DNA of 64,000 nt. Origin: Gordionus sp. m RMFG-2023 (taxonomy: Eukaryota; Nematomorpha; Gordioida; Chordodea; Parachordodidae). The stretch is from contig NC_088776.1 of NCBI RefSeq assembly GCF_954871325.1, positions 60,474,954 through 60,538,953 on the forward strand, given 5' to 3'. The position numbers were made by a program, and so were the translations under genes. The notes under the pieces were generated by a model. It had not been told where the DNA came from and made no database searches. It was given only the letters and a program-made list of their open reading frames with translations. Below, in pieces: positions 36,310 through 45,666 of the stretch (position 1 is its first letter; every line of letters begins with the position of its first letter).

Positions 36310-36896
36310 CCATACATATTTGTTATGTTCTACCTCCCCCCCCCCCTCTTGTCCCGTATTACTTATATCTTTAAGTTTTGCTCCACTTGTTTCTTTTGTT
36401 TTCCCATCATCCTTTTTTTTATATTGATATTATACCTTATTTTTATATTGTATATGATTTTATCGCGATATTATATAACAACATGTTATTTATTTTTCTT
36501 TGTTTGATAATTTATAAAAGATTGCAAAAATACCTTTATTATTCATTCTTATAATTATTTTACTGAATGTTTTTTTTGTGTTAAATAAAATTCTGAAAGT
36601 TTTATTCTTTGTTAAAACTCAACGTCAACCTACCAGAAAATCCCGGTCCCTCGAATTCTACCGATCCCTCTCCCTATCCCCCGGTAGAACAGCCCGCGGT
36701 CGCGGCCGCGAACCTATCAATATTGTTACAAATCCTTATATGAATTTATATTATTATATATAAGTGTTTAAAAAGGTCATATATAAATTATCTTAAAATA
36801 CCAAATTTACAATATTTTCTTCTAATATATGATTATTATAATTAAGATTATGATTAACACATAGATAAATATATTAATTATTATAAATATTCCTTA

Positions 36897-37190
36897 TTAT
36901 ATGCATATTATTAAAATCATATTTTTAAAATAAACTTTTAGATGTCTCTTTAAATTTGAGCAACTAATCTTTGAGGAGGAAATCTTGTTTTTGCATAAAG
37001 AACATTTTGCATAGATCATTGTCTGGCTTCTTCCATCCGTTTCACATAGAGTAAAATACTTACGTAAATTATGAAATGGTAAAAGATTCTCATTCTCACC
37101 TATATCTACTGTCATATCAATGGTAGTACTAGTAGATGTATCATCTTCTAAATTTATAATTTAGGACATTATTAAAACCTAGATTTATTT
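36897..37190 (-). pseudogene. hAT BED-finger exon (5' part of the split hAT element)
   Basis: It encodes the same acidic lead, FHNLRKYFTLC, CSLCKN and NLKRHLK as the copy at 29048-29356. Compared with that copy, the third codon after the initial Met is a stop here, so the exon cannot be read from its original start. The BED finger would bind the element termini. The intron follows to about 36740. Confidence 0.7.
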
Positions 37191-37374
37191 ATATTATAAT
37201 ATAATTAAATTAAATAAATAAAACTTTTATTTGTAGGCTTATCACTTCCAAAAAATGAAGAAATGAAATTTTTGAAATATGGTGGAATGGTGGTTGATAA
37301 AATATGATGTAGATAGATATTTTTTTTAAAAGAATATTTTAATTTAATTTTCAAAATTTTTGTTTTATTTGTTG

Positions 37375-37597
37375 TAGTGTTGTTAAACGGCTCGTTTTGA
37401 GCCGATTTTTGAAAACGGCTAACTCATTATTTCATCCAGAATAGTATTAGGCAAGCCTTGAATATTTTATTTTAGAAGGAACAAAGGTTTGGACATCTAT
37501 TAGCGAAATCTCGAGGCTTAACTAATATTTTTCTGGCTAAAATATTGAGTTAACCATTTTTAAAAATCGGCTCAAAACGAGCCGTTTAACAACACTA
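37375..37597. mobile_element. MITE, TAGTGTTGTT family, intact with target duplication and empty site
   Basis: Ends TAGTGTTGTTAAACGGCTCG and CGAGCCGTTTAACAACACTA are perfect 20-bp inverted repeats. Flanks ATTTGTTG (37367-37374) and ATATGTTG (37598-37605) agree at 7 of 8. The paired hAT copy at 28845-28875 has one ATTTGTTG in an otherwise matching context and no MITE, so it serves as an empty site. 223 bp, no ORF: a hAT-type non-autonomous element. Confidence 0.9.
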
Positions 37598-38289
37598 ATA
37601 TGTTGCTTTTTAAGTAAAAAATTAATTTTTAAAATGATCGGGATCGAATATTTAAGAAAAAGATCTCGATCACGATCCTCAATTTGAGGTCAGGATTCCG
37701 AATCCAGAAAAATTGACAAATTTAAGATCGAATCCAGGATCGGCGATCTTTTGATTCGATCCTTTAACAACTCTGCAAGTGGGGTAGTTCTTGCACTGAG
37801 ATTTGGTCTAAATAATAATTTGAGAGTGGTTTAGAATTTACGATGATACAAATAAAGTCTATTTGGGAGAATTTAAAAAACTAAAATAAATTATTTGTTT
37901 ATGTATAAAGTTTATTTATCTTTAAGAAAAAAAGAAAAAGTTTTTTTTATTCTATCTAGTTTATTTAAAATACGTATTTATATTTGTCTCAATATTAAAC
38001 CTAATTTAATATAAATAAATGTCCAATTTTACATATGACGATCTATTATTATTGCCTTAAACAGTAAAAATGTACATGTATTAACGCTTAAGACAAAATT
38101 TAAATAAAGAAATATATTATAGTAAGACACTAACGCCTTTAAAACATTGAATTTTAAATTGAAATAAAACATTATTATATATTTCATGTTACCAACATTT
38201 AAACAATTGAGATATGAAAGAAAAAAAAAATTAATATTTTGATTTTCAAATTTCTTTTTCAAAAGCTTTTTTTAAAATTGGCCCATGAG

Positions 38290-38760
38290 TTGCAATTAGA
38301 GATTTGCAAATCATGGTCATTCCTGGCTGGCCATGATCGCGTTTATGGCCAGGTCTATTTTTAAAAAGAAAATTTCTATCAGGCTAGGTTGGGCGTAATA
38401 TTTTTTAAAAAGTTTTGAGCCAGATTTGGGGTTAAATTTTTTTATAATGTGATTGCATTTTGTCAAATAAATTGATACATTTTAAAACTCTCGCAAAGAA
38501 ACTAAGTGAGAGGAAGGCACTAATAATGTTTATTTGTAGAATATTTATTTTTACAATCAAAAAAAAAATATTAAAATTTTATATATTTAAATAAATTCTG
38601 GCTGTGCTGGGTGGGGAAATAATTTTTATTTCAGGTTGGGCTTTTCGTGACAAATAAAAACAAGATTTAGTTAAGGATCAAGCCAGGCAGGAGACAAATT
38701 TTTTTAAAAAAAATTTGAGCCAGGCTTGAAGAATTGGCCCAATGATCATTAATAGAAGTC
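38290..38760. mobile_element. GGCC-rich family, diverged copy
   Basis: Starts AGAGATTTGCAAATCATGGTC and ends GAATTGGCCCAATGATCATT. Inner GGCTGGCC and GAGCCAGGC motifs suit the family. Boundaries are approximate. Confidence 0.45.
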
Positions 38761-39741
38761 TGGGCAGGTTTTTTTGCCTCTTACATTGTTTTTTTTTCCC
38801 AACAACATGCCACTTGTACAAGTTGCCAGACTGGTGTATAATAATTTTTTTATGAAGGAAAAGAGCAAATTTGCCTAATTATTGGCCTTAAAACCATTTT
38901 CAAAACTTTGAGATTATCCTTAAAAAAACAATATATTCTAACCAAAAGTCTTTTTATAACTCGTAGATTAAAAAATATCCAAAATAAGTTAAAATGATCA
39001 AATCTCAGACTGATCTTGTGCAATAAAATGATCTACATTTTGATCATGTAAAAAATGTTTTTTTTTTAAATTCAGGCAGAGGGATAAGATAACCAACTGG
39101 TTAAGATTTTTAAAAGGTGTATTTTGGCTCTAGGTCCATAATTTTATTTGCTTGGCTTGTAGAATAATTTTATACAAATTATTTAGCTTATTATTAGTTA
39201 TGAAGGAAGAATATATGAATTAGCCTTAATTCTAATGCATAATTTTGGACCAGCCCAACCTGTAAAAATATTTTTCACATGATGTCTAGCCCAGCCTAAA
39301 AAAAATGGTTAATGAATCACATCAACCTTTACCAGGCAGGTTTTAAAAATTTAATCTGATATAAGAATAATTCATCCCTTGTTGAATTTTTTAAAACAAA
39401 ATATAGATTTAAGGAAGCCAGTATAAAAATTTTGTTCACTGGCAAAACTTAGATAATGATAACAATCTTATATAATTATTTCCACTTAAGAAGTTTTGTT
39501 AAATTACAAAAGCTATCAATATTTTATTTTCCTACAATTAACAGTCAAATATATTAATATAACAATAAATTAAATATAACAATAAATTAAACATAAATTT
39601 AAAAAAAACAGTGAAAGTAATATTTGGCAAAAATTGTTTAACAATTATATATATAACAATAAAATTTTATAAATGTTTAAACAACTGATATTAACATTTG
39701 TTATAATTTGTCATAGAATTTAAATTTGAAAAAAAATGAAA
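38761..39741. other. Spacer with a possible worn tRNA-like box
   Basis: GATAACCAACTGGTTAAGA at about 39086 resembles a Pol III A box, but no matching B box is clear. No exon recognised. Confidence 0.35.
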
Positions 39742-40101
39742 CTATGAAGATTTATGTTTGTCATTCAGATGATTCTTAAAAAATTCAACAGGAAAATTTT
39801 CATAACAAATATCACATTTGACATGTCTCACAAATGAGCACATTTCTTTTGAATAACTATGATCCTTTTTAAAGTGGTCATTTAACTCTATGATTGTACC
39901 TTCTATTTGGTCACAATAACAACATCTATAGATTATACTTCCATGTGATTTTATGATGTGTTTAGTAAAAGCAGTTGATGTACTGTACTTATGTTGACAT
40001 AGAAAACATTTTTTAATAGAATGATAGCTGGGAGTTATTATTCGGGTAGTATTAAAAATTAACGGTTGTTGTTTGAATTTAATATTATCATATTTTGGCA
40101 T
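39742..40101 (-). CDS. Small C2H2 zinc-finger protein
   Basis: A 119-residue reading frame with three C2H2-type units: CFLCQHKYSTSTAFTKHIIKSH (positions about 33-54), CCYCDQIEGTIIELNDHFKKDH (about 60-81) and CDICYENFPVEFFKNHLNDKH (about 96-116). Each keeps C-x2-C and H-x4-H spacing. The linkers are long and not of the TGEKP kind, so DNA contact is uncertain; an RNA- or protein-binding role is possible. The basic N-terminus is short. It starts 300 bp from ISCA1 in the opposite direction. A CCTGGTAAGA donor-like sequence about 15 bases upstream of the Met raises the chance that this is one exon of a longer gene. No specific family recognised. Confidence 0.65.
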   Translation of the reverse strand: MPKYDNIKFKQQPLIFNTTRIITPSYHSIKKCFLCQHKYSTSTAFTKHIIKSHGSIIYRCCYCDQIEGTIIELNDHFKKDHSYSKEMCSFVRHVKCDICYENFPVEFFKNHLNDKHKSS

Positions 40102-40400
40102 ATTTAGTTATAATTCTTACCAGGTGATTAGATGAATGAATGTTATAATACTGTTAAAATCCTAAATGTTATTGCAATGATAAAATTTAATAAATAGCAA
40201 TAAAGGAACTAAATAGGTTATATCAAGATATGACAAAAATTTTATATTATATATCAGCATGACATAAATATTTAAATAAATGCTACGACTTTATTCAACA
40301 CTTAGAAGCCAGTTTATTGAACATATGATAATTGTTACTATTTTGGCATTCAATCATTCATTGAAATAATTTTTTAAATGTTATAGTTTTATAAACTTTT
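40102..40400. promoter_or_regulatory. Shared upstream region of ISCA1 and the zinc-finger gene
   Basis: Two divergent start codons lie 300 bp apart. No TATA box or CpG-rich core stands out in this AT-rich interval. A bidirectional promoter is inferred from geometry only. Confidence 0.4.
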
Positions 40401-40970
40401 ATGTCTTCTGGAATCTCTGTTACTGTCAAAGCAATTGGATCATCAAAATTTGCCAAAAGAGCTGCTTTGATTTTAGTAAATTATTTTAACATTAGTATTC
40501 TAATAAATAATATAGACTGAAAATGCTATCAAACGTGTTAAACAACTATTGTTACAAAATCAAAATGCAGTAAATTGAATTTTTATATACGTGAAAAACT
40601 TATTTAAATAGATTGGATTAAGGATAGGTGTGAAACAAAAAGGATGTAGTGGCTTAGCATATTACCTAGAATACACAAATCAAAAAAACAAATTAGACGA
40701 AGAAGTCAATCAAGATGGTTTAATTTCTTAAACGTTTAAAATATATTATTATTTGTATAAGACAAACCACATTATATAATTAATTTATATTTTGTTAAAC
40801 ATCACTTTTTTTTAATATTAGGTGTCAAAATTTATATTGATAGGAAAGCACAACTAAGTTTATTAGGTACTGAAATGGATTTTGTATCCTCAGCTTTGTC
40901 AAGTGAATTCATATTTAACAATCCCAATATAAAGGGTACATGTGGATGCGGAGAGAGTTTTACCATGTAG
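40401..40970 (+). CDS. ISCA1: Iron-sulfur cluster assembly protein ISCA1, mitochondrial
   Basis: ISCA1 is an A-type Fe-S carrier that, with ISCA2 and IBA57, builds mitochondrial [4Fe-4S] clusters. Four exons join in frame: 40401-40475, 40516-40569, 40612-40717 and 40822-40970, with small GT-AG introns of 40, 42 and 104 bp. The product has 127 residues (human 129). It shows the three cluster-binding cysteines, Cys55 in GVKQKGCSGLAYYLEYT and Cys119/Cys121 in IKGTCGCGESF, plus LGTEMDF and SSEFIFNNPN. The N-terminus is basic and Ser-rich as expected for a matrix presequence. The first Met gives family length. The opposite-strand zinc-finger gene starts 300 bp upstream. Confidence 0.95.
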
Positions 40971-41107
40971 CTAATAATATTGAAGATATAATAAATTATA
41001 TTAATGCAAATTCCCTATATAAATGATTTATCTAGGATTGTTTTGTAAAATGTATTGTTAATATATTCTAATTAAATTAAATGTATCAAATGAAAAAATT
41101 TTCGCAC

Positions 41108-41113
41108 AATAAA
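41108..41113 (+). terminator. Polyadenylation signal of ISCA1
   Basis: AATAAA lies about 140 bases after the ISCA1 stop. Confidence 0.5.
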
Positions 41114-44100
41114 GATTTTTTCCTTGAGACTAGTATAGATTAATTCTCTCTAAAATTAAATTACACGTGATAATTATTACCTATGCTTTGGAGGGATATG
41201 ACAAAACTACACATTCGTACAAATTTATTCAATATTCATAACATAGAAATGAGCTTGTCTATCAGTGAAATATGTTAACCCAAAGATACCAATTACCCAG
41301 ATAATATTGTAAAAAAAAATTGTGTATAACAATAATAATCTATAAATTTGTAGAAAATAGCCTGCACACTCCAATTTTAATAAAGATTCTTTTGGCAACA
41401 TTTATGCCATATTATAAAATTAATTATGAATTTAATTTTTAAATATTATGCAATTTCATTTTTTATTTATCATTTTATTCTACACTTTTATTATTTTGAC
41501 TTTTTTTGAAAAATAATTATATTTCTCACAATGACAAGGTCAAAATTTATTGGCTTGGTCCAGATTTAAAAAAAATAAATATTTTTGCCTGTTATGGATT
41601 TATTTTATTTTGATTTTTTTTTTGCCCTGCCTCATTTTTGCATAATTTTGAACATTTTTAAAGCATCAACCTACCCTAAAATTATATTATTATGAATAAT
41701 TGTGGCTTTTATTTTAACAATTTTTTTAAAGCGATTTGAAAATATGAGCAGTTTGAGGAATATTAAACACTTCCAAACTATATTATTTTCCATCTGATTG
41801 ATTTATTTGATTAAATCAGTTTAGCCCTGGCCAGATAAAAATGATTTATTTTTAAGCTCACTAATTTTAAGGCTTGTAAAAAATGGCTCAAAGAATTATA
41901 TTGGAACTTAAGAAAAAAAAATTAAGGCAAATGTAGATGAAGCATTTGGTAGATTATGTCTCTAATATTTTTTTATTTTCATTGTAATAAATAACATTGG
42001 GATTTTTGACATGCTTTATGTATTATATAAGTATTTTGTGCCAGATAGGATGACTTTCATAGGGGGTAATTGAAAACTAAATCATTAAAGTTACATAAAT
42101 TATAGAAGCTAAGTTTGGATACTTTTAGCATTTCTTGTTACTAGTGCTGTAAAATTTAAAAAAAAACTAACGCGTTACCGTTACTAGTTTCCTTGTGAAA
42201 AAGGATGGCGCATTACTGACTATTTAGAAAGTAACGCGTTACTAAGTCGTTAGGATTGAGGGGTTCACTCTATATTAAGTGTTTATCATACTACTAAAAG
42301 GGAACATTTTTTTTTTTTACAAAGTATTCGAATTTTCGAATATACCTCACATATAATAAATACCAATTTTAATTTATTATGAACCTTCCCAATTTAGAAC
42401 TATGCCCATAATAATTTTTAAAATATTTACCGATTTAAGTTGTATCAAAACGAACATTTAAATAAAATAATTTTTTTTTTACTCTCCCAAATCCAACATT
42501 TATATCATAATTTAAACCTAGATGATTTATTAATTTTTTTTCAGTTTTTTTAAAAATTAGATTGATCCATCTTCCAATTTATTATGACTGCTAGAGGTCA
42601 GTGCGTGGCTCAAACAGTCCCATCAAAATTTTCGTAAAGATGTTAAAGCCTACCTCATAATTTTTTTCTGCCAGACCAGCCCTTGCCCATCAATTTTTGT
42701 GAAGGGATAAAATTATAAATTTGCCTAATTGTAAGCGTGACCATATTTTCTAGTTATTTTATTTTAATTTGATTTTTTTTTCCTATATGCAGGGATGAGT
42801 TTAATACTAAATTTAATTCTCTCAACGTTCCTTCCGGAAAAATTGATCTAAAGATTTACCCAAAATAATAGACTTAGAAAATCAAACATTTTTTCGCATT
42901 CCCCGATTCCGGCTTAAATATCTTATTGGTAGAGGAAGACCGGGGTAAAATGGTTAAAGGGGTACCTTGAGCCTAATAAAATTTTTTGGCGCTAAGATGT
43001 ATTAATAATTTCTTATCTATGTTCGTCAATTGGAGAACATGTTTGAGTTTGATATATTTTGGAGAATAAAAATAAAATCATCTTTATAGTTATTTTTATC
43101 CTAGAGTAGAAAAAATATATTTTTTAAAATTGTGGACACTTGTTTCTTTACTTCGTAGCTATAAAAAGTTTATAGTTTATCCTGATTTTCTTAGTATCTT
43201 TTGTCATTACTCATATTAGATATTAAATCTATAATGGTCTCTAAGAGCAGCTTTTCCTATATAAATTTTTTTCGTTTTTACTTTTTTATATTACAAGTTT
43301 TTCAAAGATAACTTGACTTATAAATTTAGGTGTAGGATACTTTCTTATTTTAGTTCCATTTTTTCTATATCGTAGATGTTGTGGAAATTTTTTTATTATA
43401 TATGAAATATAACATAACTATCAATTTGCTATATACATATACTTTTTTTTTTAAAACCCAAATAACAAATAATCTATGTAACTTAATATATTTTACCGTT
43501 AAATTAGGATCTGACAAATTTGTTCATAGGATAACTTTGTGGAAAATTAATTTGTCGACGGTGTAAAAGTTATCATGCATTTTTTATATTTGTTATTATT
43601 AAGCTAGAATGGTAATATCAATGAATATTTTTTTTTAATTATCCCTCCTTTATGAAAGATTTACTTTATAAACTGTGATGATGTTACCGACACCCTCACT
43701 ATGCGGCCTTGACTTTCATGCCTTGCTTTGATCATTTAACCCATATCTAGGTAATTTAGGAATTAATTATGTTAAATTAAATCGAAAGTTTATATGTCGT
43801 CAGCAGAACACCTAGAACCTTTGGCTTTTAAACACTAGAAATTGCGGGAGGTATTTTTCTTAAAGAAAATTGCATATCACAATCATAATCCTTTTTTTTT
43901 GTCATAGGTTGATAATACCAAAATTTTTAACTGCAATTGATCCAATATCTAATGGGCATAAAACGCTTAAATTTTTCTAAGGAACCTAGTCTCAAAATGC
44001 TACCTGTAGTTGAGGCTCTATTTATTACTAAATATGAGAACTTTGCATTAAATATAATTGTACCCTAATGATTTAGCTTTGAAGATTGTTGCTATTAAAA

Positions 44101-44800
44101 AACTAAATTAAAGTTACATTACTAAAAATACTACTAGCTGTTATTGAAATTACTTTATAATATTATCTATAAAAAATGATTTTGAAATTTATAAATTTTA
44201 ATCAACGGAATTTAAATGAAAATATTGGATACACAAAGAAATACTGAAAAAAGAAATACACTAACAACGTAATATTTATCTTGCAAATGAGATATAAATA
44301 ATCGTAATATAATATTTATTGTAATCGAAAATTATAATCATTTTTTAAAATTGATGTCTAAAAAGTGTGATTTTTTCTCCAAAAAATACACAACATTCTA
44401 CAAAAGCATTTGATTTTAAGTCAAGAGATATCTTATAAATAATAATTATAATGGGAAAATCGTCATATAGAGATAAATGAATGATATATATATATATATA
44501 TATATAATAATTTAACAATGAAAAGTTACAAATTTGATAGAATAAAATAATTATCAAATTATTTTACTCATGTGAATATTTTTTTTTTAGATGGTTGGCG
44601 GTACCTATTATTTTTTTTATAATATAAGAAAATGTTGTTAATTTCTATGAAATTTTGAAAGAAAATAATATGTGTTAAAAAAAAGGAATTTTCCTATTAA
44701 ATTATATTTTTTATAATAAAAGTAACATTTTCGCATGTTCACCTCAATGCATATAAAATACCTGGACTGGGGATTCATTTATTAAAAGTGTACATCAATG
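41114..44800. other. Long AT-rich spacer
   Basis: I see no supportable gene. Minor items: a palindromic CTAACGCGTTACCGTTAC / GTAACGCGTTAC pair at 42165-42245, and a (TA)n run at about 44487-44506. Confidence 0.5.
42140..42260. mobile_element. Possible small TIR element with TAACGCGTTAC
   Basis: ACTAGTGCTGTAAAATT precedes ACTAACGCGTTACCGTTACT, and AAAGTAACGCGTTACTAAGTCGTT follows about 70 bases on. Similar TAACGCGTTAC-rich repeats occur in hAT MITEs of other animals (from memory). Boundaries uncertain. Confidence 0.4.
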
Positions 44801-44804
44801 CAAA

Positions 44805-45040
44805 TCAGCTGGAGACGCCATCTTGTTTACACTAATCATTATTAAAATTTTAAACGGGAGGCCTAATTTATTCATATATCTGATGCAATTATTAAAGAAT
44901 TACGGGATCATCGAGATAATATGGAAGCAAGTTATCAATTTAATAATAGTTTTTAACATGAGAATAATTACTATATGTGTTACCAAAATGGCGGATCCAG
45001 TTGATTTGCTTTTAACGACGTTTAAAATAGCATTTTAATG
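44805..45040. promoter_or_regulatory. Promoter-like patch with facing CCATCTTG and AAAATGGCGG boxes
   Basis: GACGCCATCTTGTTT (about 44814-44828) and CCAAAATGGCGGATC (about 44985-44999) resemble the YY1 core in opposite orientations. An ATG in good context (44990) opens a 16-codon frame, MADPVDLL..., with no usable donor. It may be a start region of an unrecognised gene or chance. Confidence 0.25.
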
Positions 45041-45666
45041 AGTGAATCGTCAGTCTAGGTATTATATATGTTATTGATTCACCTCTAACACCAGTATTAA
45101 TTATGAATATGGATAAACGAATTAAACTATAATTCACAGCAATTTATTTTTAAAAAAAATATTACATTTTAAAATAATGTAAATGGATTAAAATATTTTT
45201 TTAAAAAAATATACCATAATATCATATCATTTCAACAGTATTTTCCTTGTGGATCGAAATTGTCTAATTTAAACAAAATCTCGTTATGCCTATCGACAAG
45301 TTTGTTGGGGCTGAATATGTAAAAAATTAAAAGTGGCTACATAAATTTTAAAGATTAATAGATTTAAAATGTGTCAATAAATAAAGGACGCTATTTTGTT
45401 AGAAAAAATAAAGTCGGTGACATAGTATAATTTAAAATATATATTTTTTTAAAATGTCAATCTTCAGCTTTATTCTAAAAAAAGTAGTTTAAAATTTTCC
45501 TTAAGATTGTTCAGTATAGTTGTTATAAAGGGGTAAAATACGTCTAGTTCGACTTAATCTACAAGAGCTTTCCGAATTATTTTTTGTTAAGCATTGATTG
45601 ATATGCGAGTTGACTTATATCATCTATTTTTCAATGAGCTAAATATTTTCAAAAATAACCAAACGA

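Larger units (their letters stand above)
25594..37775 (-). mobile_element. hAT element split by an 8-kb internal insertion, exact target duplication
   Basis: The 3' terminus (plus strand, from 25594) starts CAGGCTTGTTAATCGATCC. The 5' terminus (minus strand, from 37775) starts CAGAGTTGTTAAAGGATCG, so the first 12 bases agree at 10. CAAGTGGG lies immediately outside both (25586-25593 and 37776-37783), an exact hAT-sized duplication. The BED-finger exon is at the 5' end and the transposase body at 25769-28254. Between them lies a block holding an inverted second hAT 5' end (28690-29512) and a foldback (30822-34130). Confidence 0.75.

Noticed and set aside
28682-37783. Block 28690-37775 as a self-mobile composite transposon
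   Set aside because: The 8-mers outside its two ends (GGTATATT and CAAGTGGG) differ; the matching duplication is at 25586 instead.
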